Made by a program: the position numbers and the translations under genes | The notes under the pieces: generated by a model | Seen by the model: only the letters and a program-made list of their open reading frames with translations | The model's database searches: none | What the model was told of the DNA's origin: nothing | Source: Streptococcaceae bacterium | GTDB lineage: Bacteria; Bacillota; Bacilli; Lactobacillales; Streptococcaceae | Reading direction: 5' to 3' | Length of the DNA: 64,000 nt | NCBI GenBank assembly: GCA_902363395.1 | Contig: CABIZZ010000002.1 | Span: forward strand, 186,001-250,000 | Shown here: piece by piece, positions 18,357-27,800 of the stretch | Numbering within the stretch: the first letter of the stretch is position 1 | Layout: each line of letters opens with the position of its first letter

Positions 18357-19239
18357 AAAGCACATCCATTTGCTGGTTCCACTTTTGACTGGAGTGGTTT
18401 TGGTAATCTTGGATGGCAAAGTCAGTGACACCTCCTCCCTTTATCAAACGCTGGTAACAGATCCCTTGAAGGACAATCCGTAACTCCTCCTCACTCACCC
18501 CCAACTCCAATAAGCGTTCATAAACGCCAGGAATGCTCTTGGCATGGATGGTAGAAAAGACCGTCACACCTGTCAGACTAGCCCGGATAACTGCACGAGC
18601 TGTCTCCGTGTCACGGATTTCTCCGATGAGGAGGAGATCCGGGCGATGACGCAGAGACAGTTTAATCAAGCTATCATAGGTCATGCCAATCGCTTCATTG
18701 AGTTGCAGTTGCAACATCTCTTCTTGCTTAATTTCTACCGGATCTTCAATTGACATGACTTGTTGCCCCGAAAATTTCTTCTTGGCCAGAGCATGCATCA
18801 GTGTCGTCTTTCCCGATCCGACTGGACCCGCAAATAAGTAGAGTCCCCGCTTACTCACCTTCTCTTCTAGCTCTTGAAGTTGGTCGAACCAGAAACGGAG
18901 CTCACGGTCTTCATTGTGGAGAAGGCGAATGACCAAACTCTCATATCCCCTATAGTCTCCCACAGTAGACAAGCGTAAGGACAAGACCTTATTCCCTAGA
19001 GAATAGTCACAGGAACCAAGCTGACTCCGGCGCCTTTCCCCCACATTCATCCCTGCCATAAACTTAAAATGGCTGATGACCGATACCATTTGTTCTTGCG
19101 AATAGGTCTCGACAAAGCGTCGCTCATCCCTAACCCTTAGAAAGAGCTGATAGTCTGATGCTCGAGGAACAAAATAAATATCCTGAGCTTCGGCATTCGA
19201 TGCCATTCGAATTATGGATTGTGCAATTTCTTGAACCAT
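18298..19239 (-). CDS. comGA: Competence pilus assembly ATPase ComGA
   Basis: This 313-residue GspE-type ATPase starts at ATG 19239 behind AAGGAGG. Walker A is LFAGPVGSGKTTLMHAL, the Asp box is SIEDPVEIKQ, Walker B is LLLIGEIRDTETA, and the His box is TGVTVFSTIHAKS. It powers polymerisation of the ComGC pilus. First gene of the seven-gene comG operon, under a ComX box; the operon is intact with no frameshift. Confidence 0.96.
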   Translation of the reverse strand: MVQEIAQSIIRMASNAEAQDIYFVPRASDYQLFLRVRDERRFVETYSQEQMVSVISHFKFMAGMNVGERRRSQLGSCDYSLGNKVLSLRLSTVGDYRGYESLVIRLLHNEDRELRFWFDQLQELEEKVSKRGLYLFAGPVGSGKTTLMHALAKKKFSGQQVMSIEDPVEIKQEEMLQLQLNEAIGMTYDSLIKLSLRHRPDLLLIGEIRDTETARAVIRASLTGVTVFSTIHAKSIPGVYERLLELGVSEEELRIVLQGICYQRLIKGGGVTDFAIQDYQNHSSQKWNQQMDVLYEAGHIELDQAQAEKIIDC

Positions 19240-19259
19240 ATTTCCTCCTTTCACTATAT

Positions 19260-19267
19260 AATTCGCA
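19260..19267 (-). promoter_or_regulatory. ComX (sigma-X) com-box of the comG operon
   Basis: Minus strand reads TGCGAATT followed by ATATA, against a consensus of TACGAATA (A to G at the second base). Spacing to the AAGGAGG ribosome site is like that at ssbB. Confidence 0.82.
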
Positions 19268-19343
19268 ATTAATTGGCCAACTAGCGCTGGATTTAGAAAA
19301 AAGAGCAAAAAAAAGAAACTCAACTGCACATTGAATTTCTCTT

Positions 19344-19721
19344 CTATAGATTATTGCTCTCGTAGTCTATCTTACAAGAGCGATGAGCCGTGTGGGCATT
19401 CTCTTTTTCGTAACCTGGACGACGCTTGCTTCTCGGAATCTTCTGATCATTTTCTAATAAGGCAACTGAATGATATTGTTGCACGTATTCCGCACACTCT
19501 TCACACCAGCGCTGATCCTCAGGATCCCAAAAAATCGTCATTAAATCACTTCTACTTTTAAATAATGGAGATTGCTCTCTTAAAAGCAACCATTGGCGTT
19601 TGTAGTATTTGAGGGCTTCATAATAGTCATCAAAACTCTGACTAGTGACAATGTCCTTCTCCCAATCTTCTAAAAACCACCAGGGTTCGTAATCCCCATA
19701 CATTTCAATTACTTGATACAT
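19344..19721 (-). CDS. DUF1033 family protein
   Basis: This 125-residue soluble protein begins MYQVIEMYGDYEPWWFLEDW. The family is found directly upstream of comGA in streptococci, as here. It is rich in aromatic and acidic residues and has two Cys in WCEECAEY. It is probably transcribed separately, since comGA has its own com-box. Function unknown. Confidence 0.88.
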   Translation of the reverse strand: MYQVIEMYGDYEPWWFLEDWEKDIVTSQSFDDYYEALKYYKRQWLLLREQSPLFKSRSDLMTIFWDPEDQRWCEECAEYVQQYHSVALLENDQKIPRSKRRPGYEKENAHTAHRSCKIDYESNNL

Positions 19722-19881
19722 ATTTCTCTCCGTCCTTTGTATCCAATATTATATATAAAATCCTTTGATAATAAAAGAATTCTGCTTATGAAAGAAAAAT
19801 ACAGTAAATTTTCCGAACATTTCCACTATTTTCTTTCAAAATCTCCCCTTATGAAGGAGAGACAGGCTATTTTTTGACAAG

Positions 19882-19913
19882 AAAAAACTGAGAACCTAAA
19901 GTTCTCAGTTTTT
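19882..19913 (-). terminator. Terminator of the exopolysaccharide operon
   Basis: AACTGAGAAC/GTTCTCAGTT is a 10-bp stem with A/T runs on both sides. It lies 15 bases after the GH8 stop. Confidence 0.92.
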
Positions 19914-19927
19914 CAAATGATGATCCA

Positions 19928-21031
19928 TTAGAACAATTGAAGGGCAATCATAGTTGTCATGGTTGCATCGTAATAATTTTCTGTTGATAGATCTTGCATA
20001 AAGATAAACTTGTTCTGCTGCACCAACTTGAGATAGCCATCTCCATTTTCAGCCGCATAAGATACAGGAGCAATGAAGCTAGCTGCTTGGTACTGATGAA
20101 GGGCATTTCCTTTCAGATCATAGCCTGCATAGATATTTCGTTGCTTCATAAAGAAGTCCAGCATCTTCTTGCCCAATTTTTGACTGGTCTTGTCCTGGCT
20201 TTGAGCCAAGTTGTATGGCAGGCGACAAGCGTTGTAAGAATAAGCACCATCATACTTGGATTCGATGGTATCTGGATCCGCTACACGCGCCCCTTGTTCA
20301 TCTACCCACATAAAGTCTGGCAGAAGGCCTGTCTTAGTTTGCGAACTGATGGCATCAAGCTGGGCCAACATCTTCTCTTTAATACTTAACCATTGTTCAT
20401 TTCCAGTCAACTCATAGAAGGATTGGAAAAAGGATGGAAGGGTATCAGAGGTTCTCATCAAGTGATAGAATTCGGAATCTTGATTGGCCCAATTCCCAAC
20501 GGTCAAGACACCTGTTGTCTCATTGTAGTTGTACTTGAGAATGTCGTCCAAGATAGCCTTGGCTTGCTGTTGATAGCCTTCACCTTTTTCAGGCCACTGT
20601 TTTGCGGCCTCCATCAAGGCATAGGCTATATATAGATCACCATCCGTCGCATTTTGATGCTCAGATGAAAGCTCCCCTTTTTTGATGATTTGTTTCCAAG
20701 CCATCAATTGGGTATCGTCTAAGCGATTGTTTTGATAATACCGATACAAACGGTCAAAATCCTCTTGATTGGCTAGGTCTTTCTTGGCAGCCTCTACTGT
20801 AATCAGCATGCCATAACCTTGCGCTTCTGATAAGACAACCGTTTCTTGATCGCTGTTAGTCGTACGAACATAGGACTGTTTTCCATCCGTCACGAGGTAG
20901 TGTTCCGTCCATTGACGATAGAGGCGGTTCCGCATCTCTACCTTACTTCTTGTCCGAGCCAAGAAGAGGGTCAAACAAAAGACCGCCAGGATGACCACAA
21001 ACCATAAATATTTCATTTTTTTTGATCTCAT
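19928..21031 (-). CDS. GH8 family glycoside hydrolase (PssZ/BcsZ-like)
   Basis: This 367-residue protein starts at ATG 21031 behind AGGAGG. An N-terminal transmembrane helix (about residues 6-25) anchors it outside the membrane. Family GH8 signatures are visible: SEAQGYGMLITVEAA carrying the catalytic acid Glu, NATDGDLYIAYALMEAA, VGNWAN and YSYNACRLPYNLA. GH8 enzymes cut beta-1,4 glucans or chitosan-like polymers. In Listeria a GH8 enzyme (PssZ) degrades the pss poly-ManNAc exopolysaccharide, and in cellulose loci BcsZ plays this part. Here it ends a synthase operon, so trimming or release of the made polymer is likely. Confidence 0.88.
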   Translation of the reverse strand: MRSKKMKYLWFVVILAVFCLTLFLARTRSKVEMRNRLYRQWTEHYLVTDGKQSYVRTTNSDQETVVLSEAQGYGMLITVEAAKKDLANQEDFDRLYRYYQNNRLDDTQLMAWKQIIKKGELSSEHQNATDGDLYIAYALMEAAKQWPEKGEGYQQQAKAILDDILKYNYNETTGVLTVGNWANQDSEFYHLMRTSDTLPSFFQSFYELTGNEQWLSIKEKMLAQLDAISSQTKTGLLPDFMWVDEQGARVADPDTIESKYDGAYSYNACRLPYNLAQSQDKTSQKLGKKMLDFFMKQRNIYAGYDLKGNALHQYQAASFIAPVSYAAENGDGYLKLVQQNKFIFMQDLSTENYYDATMTTMIALQLF

Positions 21032-21039
21032 AAGTCCTC

Positions 21040-22350
21040 CTAACCAGCAAACCGTTTCGTTTTCACCCACTTGGTTCCTTCACGGTGAAGCAATTTATCC
21101 ATAATGATAGATGAAATCGAATCGATCGAAACAATGATAAAGAGTTGGGAATAGCTAAAGTAGGCTGCTAGGGCCAACCAAATCTGTTTCACCGTCGCCT
21201 GACCAAACTGAGAAGCCATGGCAATGTTGATTTGCAACAAATACAAACCAATCATCAGCACCCAGTTAAAGAGCATCAATTGGGCAATGTAGATATTTTC
21301 CGAGTCAAAAGCAAAGGGAATCTGTACGCCTGGAGCGAAGAGATGGATAAACATGGCAAGGACGTTGGCAAAGAAAATCAAATCAGAAAGAACAATGGCA
21401 AAGTTAAACCAAAAGAAGATACAAGAATAGTTAAAGACTTCTAACTTAACACGCCAGTTTCCTTTGCCGAATAAGTGTTTAAAGTTGGAAAGTACAACCT
21501 CGTAGTTCCCTTTTGCCCAACGTTTCCGTTGCATGTAGTAGGTTTTTAGGGTCTCAGGTTCTTGTTGGAAAGCTTCAGAGTTATAAGCCAAAGCAATCAG
21601 TTTTCCGCTTTGCATAATCTTGAAGGAAATATCCGTATCTTCCGTCAAGGCACCATTCTTCCAACCACCGATACTTTTGACAAATTCTGTTTGGATAATA
21701 AAGTTGGTCCCTGGAATCCGTCCAATTTTGAAGAGATTCCACATCCCGACGTGGTGAACCCGTTGGGTCACGACGATTTCTTGGTTGATACAACGCGTCA
21801 AGAAATTCTGGTTGGCATTTCTCGTCTTGTTGCGTCCAAATGAAGCCACATGGCGTTCTGGATCTTTAAGAACTTCCTTGACCAAGAAATAAAGAGCATT
21901 TTTCTCAGGCATGGCATCCGCATCATAGACACAGATATAATCCCCTGTCGCCATCTTCAAGGCATCGTTCAAGACTCCAGCTTTCCCACCTGTACCGGTA
22001 CGGTCAATAATGGTTACGTCTCGGCCAGCGTATTCCGGAAGGGCTTTGACGGCCAAACACTCCTCATAGGTACGATCCGAGCAGTTATCTGCAAAGAGAA
22101 GCAACTCCACACGATCATGAGGGTAATTCATATCCAAAATCGCCTTAGCAGTTTGAGCAATCACCACATCTTCATTGTGGGCAGGTACCACGATGGTTAC
22201 TTTAGGATAATAGAGAAGCGGGCTTGTATCCACACGGAAATCACTGTGTTTCAACCAGAATTGAACCGCTGAAATCAAGATCACCAAGCCCCAGGCTAGA
22301 GACAACCAGATAGAAATCAAGGTGAAAATCATTAAAATTTGACTAATCAT
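21040..22350 (-). CDS. Processive family-2 glycosyltransferase (exopolysaccharide synthase)
   Basis: This is a 436-residue membrane synthase. One or two N-terminal helices are followed by the GT-A domain with VTIVVPAHNED, FADNCSDRT, CVYDADAMPEKN (DxD), the acceptor motif LTEDTD (TED) and QRKRWAKGNYE (QxxRW). Four or more C-terminal helices form the translocation channel. No PilZ domain is present, unlike BcsA. This set defines processive polymerases such as cellulose, PNAG or Listeria PssC synthases. The start overlaps the small membrane protein gene by 8 bases. The linked UDP-GlcNAc 2-epimerase suggests UDP-ManNAc as donor; this is inference. Confidence 0.92.
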   Translation of the reverse strand: MISQILMIFTLISIWLSLAWGLVILISAVQFWLKHSDFRVDTSPLLYYPKVTIVVPAHNEDVVIAQTAKAILDMNYPHDRVELLLFADNCSDRTYEECLAVKALPEYAGRDVTIIDRTGTGGKAGVLNDALKMATGDYICVYDADAMPEKNALYFLVKEVLKDPERHVASFGRNKTRNANQNFLTRCINQEIVVTQRVHHVGMWNLFKIGRIPGTNFIIQTEFVKSIGGWKNGALTEDTDISFKIMQSGKLIALAYNSEAFQQEPETLKTYYMQRKRWAKGNYEVVLSNFKHLFGKGNWRVKLEVFNYSCIFFWFNFAIVLSDLIFFANVLAMFIHLFAPGVQIPFAFDSENIYIAQLMLFNWVLMIGLYLLQINIAMASQFGQATVKQIWLALAAYFSYSQLFIIVSIDSISSIIMDKLLHREGTKWVKTKRFAG

Positions 22351-22483
22351 GGTCCACCGCCTTAAAGTTTTTGTTTACCCGATGGTAGATGACCAAGTAG
22401 GCAATGAATAATGCACAGAAGCACACCGCAAAGAAGAGACTAATCCCTAAGGCTAGCCCAAAAAATAGGTTTGTAAGAGTCAT
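22343..22483 (-). CDS. Small single-helix membrane protein of the exopolysaccharide operon (46 aa)
   Basis: ATG 22483 overlaps the stop of the GGDEF-like gene (ATGA) and is preceded by AGGAGG. The stop TAG lies inside the first codons of the synthase gene. The 46-residue product starts MTLTNLFFGLALGISLFFAV, has one long hydrophobic helix (about residues 5-33) and a basic tail (YHRVNKNFK). Coupling at both ends argues strongly that it is real. By position it may be an accessory subunit of the synthase, as IcaD or PgaD are for PNAG synthases, but no sequence similarity is claimed. Confidence 0.78.
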   Translation of the reverse strand: MTLTNLFFGLALGISLFFAVCFCALFIAYLVIYHRVNKNFKAVDHD

Positions 22484-23268
22484 CGGTTCCTCCTAATATT
22501 CCACAATAATATCCGTTTCAAGTTACTAATGGCTTCCTGGTAGCTATAGAATTTCGTCCGATTGGTCGAATCCACCACCAAGTATCCTTTTTGGAATTGA
22601 ATAGCTTGATTACCGTCTTCTCCCTTAAAGACTAGAGATTCTAATTGATTTTTTAAATACAACTGATAATATTCTTGCAAATTTCGTTGCTGACTATTCG
22701 TAAGTACTAGGAAATTGCCATCTGAAACATAATAAAGTCTCTCATCTTGTATCAAATGGTGGCCAATCAGATAATGAATTTGGTTCAGCGTCCGATTGTA
22801 CTCACGAGGATGAATTTGATAGAAGAGTTCCTCATGCGACCAATGAATCAAGAGAGCTTGTAATTTCTGTTCCTTTTGAACACCCGAGTGTTCCAGCAAA
22901 CCACGGTAGGCAACTTCAGCGTCCTCTTCTTGGTTTTGAACCTTGGCAACTTCTTTAAATAAATAGTAGCGAATTTTTGATAGTATTCCAATCAGAATAG
23001 GGAAAGAGAAAAGCAATAACAGTGCTTGGTTTGCAGGGATATACACAACTCCTGCCACCAGAAAGACAATTCCTAAACCGACTGAAATTAAAATAGTCCA
23101 AGTCAGAAGCAAATTGGATAAGACAAGAGAGGCAAACAAGGCTAACACGAGAAAAAGAACTTCCTCTATAATAATCTCGCGTGCAAAGAATAGACAGTAC
23201 AACAGGACAGCCAATTCAAAGCCGACCAAAATAAGCATCCAGTCCCCTAAATGATTCCTTCTTTTCAT
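22480..23268 (-). CDS. Membrane protein with degenerate GGDEF-like C-terminal domain
   Basis: This is a 262-residue protein. Four transmembrane segments fill residues 10-98. The cytoplasmic part (about 130-255) has the pattern of a GGDEF fold: a strand LQALLIHWSHEEL, a helix, then LYYVSDGNFLVLTNS at 178-192. The Ser-Asp-Gly-Asn-Phe aligns with the Gly-Gly-Asp-Glu-Phe active loop, followed by a final strand and helix (YSYQEAISNLKRIL). Catalytic residues are absent, so it cannot be a diguanylate cyclase. A degenerate GGDEF protein (PssE) controls the Listeria pss synthase. The match is by eye and needs a profile search. Second gene of the operon. Confidence 0.65.
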   Translation of the reverse strand: MKRRNHLGDWMLILVGFELAVLLYCLFFAREIIIEEVLFLVLALFASLVLSNLLLTWTILISVGLGIVFLVAGVVYIPANQALLLLFSFPILIGILSKIRYYLFKEVAKVQNQEEDAEVAYRGLLEHSGVQKEQKLQALLIHWSHEELFYQIHPREYNRTLNQIHYLIGHHLIQDERLYYVSDGNFLVLTNSQQRNLQEYYQLYLKNQLESLVFKGEDGNQAIQFQKGYLVVDSTNRTKFYSYQEAISNLKRILLWNIRRNR

Positions 23269-23270
23269 TC

Positions 23271-24425
23271 CTAAATCTCTCCCTCCATAAATTCAGATAC
23301 TGAGTCAACGAGGCCATAATAGTGCTGAATGGCTTGAACAATCCGCTCAGATGCCTTCCCATCTCCATATGGATTTCGAGCCGAAGCCATTTTTTGATAC
23401 AGATCTGGGTCCGTCAACAGAGCCGTCATTTCTTCCTTGACCCGCTCAGGATCGGTTCCGACCAATTTTAAGGTTCCAGCTTTGACACCTTCTGGACGTT
23501 CGGTCGTATCCCGAAGGACTAAGACAGGCTTGCCTAAAGAAGGGGCCTCCTCCTGAACTCCTCCCGAATCAGACATAATAAAGTAACTTCTCGAAGCGAG
23601 GTTATGAAAGTCAAAGACGTCCAAAGGCGCAATCAAATGAATGCGGTCGTGCTCTCCTAAAATGTCTTTAGCCGCCTCTTGAACAGCTGGACTGAGATGG
23701 ACTGGATACACAACTTCCAATTCCGGATGGGCATCCACCATTTCTCTCAAGGCACCAAACACAGCTCGCATCGGCTGGCCTTGGTTTTCCCGACGGTGCA
23801 TGGTCACTAAGACCAGCTTCTTCTGCGGATCCAGCTGATCAAGGACCTGGTGGTGATAATCCTCTTGTACCGTTAATCGCAGGGCATCAATCGCCGTATT
23901 CCCTGTAATGAAAATGGACGACTCCGGATGATGTCCCATGAGAAGATTGGCCTTGCTTTCACTGGTTGGGGCAAAATAGAGATCCGCCAAGTTATCCGTC
24001 ATTTGACGGTTCATCTCCTCAGGGAAAGGCGAATACTTATCGAAGGTTCTGAGACCCGCCTCTACGTGACCGATACGAACTTGGTTATAGAAGGCAACAA
24101 GACTAGCCGCAAAAGTCGTCGTTGTGTCCCCATGGACCAAAATCATATCTGGTTGCACTTCTTTCACGACTGGATCAAATTTTTCAAGGATTCTAGCCGT
24201 GATATCTAAAAGAGATTGGTTTTTCCCCATGATGTCTAGATCGTAATCCGGTTGAATACGGAAGGTTTCTAGCACTTGATCCAGCATTTGACGATGCTGT
24301 GCAGTTACCACTGTGATCGTTTCAATGGTCTCACTTTGCTTTTGGAGCTCTAAAACCAGGGGAGCCATTTTAATAGCTTCTGGGCGCGTTCCAAAAACAA
24401 CCATCACTTTAATCTTTTTCATCAT
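23271..24425 (-). CDS. wecB: UDP-N-acetylglucosamine 2-epimerase (non-hydrolysing)
   Basis: This 384-residue enzyme interconverts UDP-GlcNAc and UDP-ManNAc. Signatures: VMVVFGTRPEAIKMAPL at the start, VHGDTTTTFAASLVAFY, GHVEAGLRTFDKYSPFPEEMNRQ, GNTAIDAL, VTMHRRENQG and MSDSGGVQEEAPSLGKPVLVLRDTTERPEG. It is soluble. It opens the exopolysaccharide operon, two bases before the GGDEF-like gene, which points to UDP-ManNAc supply for the linked synthase. ATG 24425 or the next codon may start translation. Confidence 0.95.
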   Translation of the reverse strand: MMKKIKVMVVFGTRPEAIKMAPLVLELQKQSETIETITVVTAQHRQMLDQVLETFRIQPDYDLDIMGKNQSLLDITARILEKFDPVVKEVQPDMILVHGDTTTTFAASLVAFYNQVRIGHVEAGLRTFDKYSPFPEEMNRQMTDNLADLYFAPTSESKANLLMGHHPESSIFITGNTAIDALRLTVQEDYHHQVLDQLDPQKKLVLVTMHRRENQGQPMRAVFGALREMVDAHPELEVVYPVHLSPAVQEAAKDILGEHDRIHLIAPLDVFDFHNLASRSYFIMSDSGGVQEEAPSLGKPVLVLRDTTERPEGVKAGTLKLVGTDPERVKEEMTALLTDPDLYQKMASARNPYGDGKASERIVQAIQHYYGLVDSVSEFMEGEI

Positions 24426-24480
24426 CTCACCTTTTTACCTTGTGATTTTATTAACAAAATCAACAACATATTTCCCATCC

Positions 24481-24509
24481 ATTCTACCGCCAATAGCTTC
24501 AAAAGTCAA
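24481..24509 (-). promoter_or_regulatory. Sigma-A promoter of the exopolysaccharide operon
   Basis: On the minus strand TTGACT (24504-24509) and TAGAAT (24481-24486) are separated by exactly 17 bases, about 55 bases before the epimerase ATG. Confidence 0.72.
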
Positions 24510-24767
24510 ACTATCTCAATACTTTCGTAATACATTTAATGGAATTTTAATAATCTGTAATTTATGTGTAATATTTGTGTATCTTACATCCTTAAAACCC
24601 TTGAAATGACTGGTTTTTATACCATATTTATTTTAACATCCAAATGTTTCTAAAGCTTGTTTTAAAATCGTCGAATATGCATCTTATCAAATATATATTT
24701 ATTTTTATGCATATTTTTAATCTGATATTATAGGAGAAAACAGTGTCTTTCTATTCATTTTTAGGCA
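24510..24767. other. AT-rich intergenic region without recognisable genes
   Basis: This stretch lies between the exopolysaccharide operon promoter and the rpoC terminator. I see no open frame with a ribosome site and no clear hairpin with a T-run. It may hold upstream control sites for the operon. Confidence 0.5.
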
Positions 24768-24805
24768 TAAAAAGAAGCCTTACTGAAAATCAGTAAAGCT
24801 TCTTT
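24768..24805 (-). terminator. Terminator of rpoBC
   Basis: AAGAAGC-TTACTGA pairs with TCAGTAA-GCTTCTT around a short loop, with a T-run on the minus strand just after the rpoC stop. Confidence 0.9.
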
Positions 24806-24810
24806 TAGGA

Positions 24811-27800
24811 TTAATTTTCTTCCACTACAGTTGCTTCAACCATTTCGGTTGCTTCTTCTGTAACAGGAACTTCTTCGATAATTTCGACTTCATTGACTGC
24901 TTGTGGTTCCAAGTTACGGTAACGAGCCATACCTGTACCAGCAGGAATAATCTTACCAATGATAACATTTTCCTTAAGTCCAAGGAGATGGTCTTTCTTA
25001 CCACGAATCGCTGCGTCAGTGAGGACACGAGTTGTTTCCTGGAAGGAAGCCGCTGACAAGAAACTATTGGTTTCAAGAGAGGCTTTGGTGATTCCCATAA
25101 GGACAGGACGAGCCGTCGCAGGAACCCCACCAGAAATAACCACATCACGGTTGGCATCTGTAAAGTCTGTGATATCCATGAGGGTACCCATGAGAAGGTC
25201 TGTATCTCCTGGATCCATAACGCGAACCTTACGGATCATTTGACGCACCATTACCTCGATGTGTTTGTCGCCGATTTCTACCCCTTGGCTACGGTATACT
25301 TTTTGTACTTCCGCAAGGAGGTAAGTTTCAACAGACAAGACATCACGAACAGCAAGGAGACGTTTTGGTTGGATAGACCCTTCTGTAAGAGCCGCACCAC
25401 GAGAGACTTGATCTCCCACTTCGACTTTCATGCGGGCTGTGTAAGGAACAACGTATTCTCCCTCTCCAGTCGCACCACGAACAAAGACTTTCTTGGTCCG
25501 TGTCGAAGCATCTTCTTCAATGGCTGTGACTTCCCCTTTGACTTCAGTGATGACCGCTTCCCCTTTCGGATTGCGAGCTTCAAAGATTTCTTGAACACGA
25601 GGAAGACCTTGCGTGATATCGGTATTTGAGGCAACCCCACCCGTGTGGAAGGTACGCATGGTCAACTGTGTACCAGGTTCCCCGATAGATTGGGCAGCGA
25701 TGGTTCCGACTGCTTCACCAACTTCAACCGCATCACCAGTCGCCAAGTTGATACCATAACAGTGACGGCAGACACCATGACGAGTGTTACATGTAAAGAC
25801 AGAGCGGATGGTCACTGCTTCAACACCTGCATTGACGATGTCGCGAGCGATATCTTCTGTAATCAAGGTATCTGGACCAACGATGACTTCTCCTGTTTCA
25901 GGATGTTTAACAGTTTTCTTGGTATAACGACCTGTCAAACGCTCTTCCAATGGTTCAATCATTTCTTTACCATCTGTAATAGAGGTAATCAGAAGTCCAC
26001 GGTCAGTTCCACAGTCATCTTCACGAATAATTACGTCTTGGGCAACGTCAACCAAACGACGAGTCAAGTAACCTGAGTCAGCTGTCTTAAGGGCCGTATC
26101 GGTCATCCCTTTACGCGCACCGTGAGTAGAGAAGAACATTTCCAAAACGCTCAAACCTTCGCGGAAGTTTGAAAGGATCGGCAATTCCATGATCCGTCCG
26201 TTTGGAGCGGCCATCAAACCACGCATACCGGCAAGCTGTGAGAAGTTTGAGATGTTACCACGGGCTCCAGAGTCCATCATCATAACGATTGGGTTCTTCG
26301 GATCTTGGTTATCAATCAGACGTTTTTCCAATTTCTCACGGGCTGCACGCCATTCAGCTGTAACCGCATTGTAGCGCTCATCATCTGTAATCATCCCTTT
26401 ACGGAACTGTTTGGTGATTTGTTCTACACGTTTGTGAGATTCTTCAATGATTTCAGCCTTGTCTTCAACAACTGGAATATCGGCAATCCCCACTGTCAAA
26501 CCAGCAAGGGTTGAGTGGTGGTAACCTAAGTCTTTCAAACGGTCCAAGAAAGCAGATGTTTCTGTTGTACGGAAGCGTTTGAAGATTTCCGCGATGATAT
26601 TTCCAAGGTTTTTCTTCTTGAATGGAACGTTTAATTCCAATTTCTCAATCGCTGCTTTGACATCTTGACCAGGTTCCAAGAAATACTTAGCTGGAACGCC
26701 TTCTGTCAAGTTGGCATTATTTGGCTCTTGGAGATATGGAAGCTCTGCAGGCATAATATCGTTAAAGAGGATCTTACCAACAGTTGTCAAGAGAATCTTG
26801 TGTTGTTGCGCTTCTGTCCATGGCTTGTTCAAGCTATCTGTCGCAATTCCGACGCGAGTATGCAAGTGAACATAGCCATTGCGAAGGGCCATAACCGCTT
26901 CATCACGGTCTTTGAAGACCATGCCTTCACCTTCACGACCAGCTTCTTCCATAGTGAGGTAGTAGTTCCCCAAAACCATATCCTGTGATGGAGTAACAAC
27001 CGGTTTACCATCTTTAGGGTTCAAGATATGCTCAGCAGCCAGCATCAAGATACGAGCTTCTGCTTGGGCTTCTTCTGAAAGCGGTACGTGGATGGCCATT
27101 TGGTCACCGTCAAAGTCGGCATTGTAGGCTTCACAGACAAGTGGGTGCAAGCGAAGGGCTTTCCCGTCAATCAAGACAGGTTCAAAGGCTTGGATACCCA
27201 AACGGTGAAGGGTAGGTGCGCGGTTCAAGAGAACTGGGTGTTCTTTGATGACTTCTTCCAAGATATCCCAGATACGTTCATCTCCACGTTCGACCAAGCG
27301 TTTAGCGGCTTTTACGTTTTGCACGATGTCACGCGCAACGATTTCACGCATCACGAATGGTTTAAAGAGCTCGATGGCCATTTCACGTGGCACACCACAT
27401 TGGTACATCTTAAGAGTTGGACCAACGGCGATAACGGAACGTCCTGAGAAGTCAACACGTTTACCGAGCAAGTTTTGACGGAAGCGTCCTTGTTTCCCTT
27501 TGAGCATATGGCTCAAAGATTTCAGTGGACGGCTACCTGGTCCTGTGATCGGACGACCACGACGACCGTTGTCGATCAAAGCATCAACGGCTTCTTGGAG
27601 CATCCGTTTTTCGTTTTGCACGATGATACCAGGGGCATTCAACTCAAGCAAACGTGCCAAACGGTTGTTCCGGTTGATCACACGACGGTAAAGGTCATTC
27701 AAGTCAGATGCAGCAAAACGGCCACCATCCAATTGGACCATCGGACGAAGATCTGGTGGAATAACTGGAAGGATGTTGAGAACCATCCATTCTGGCTTGT

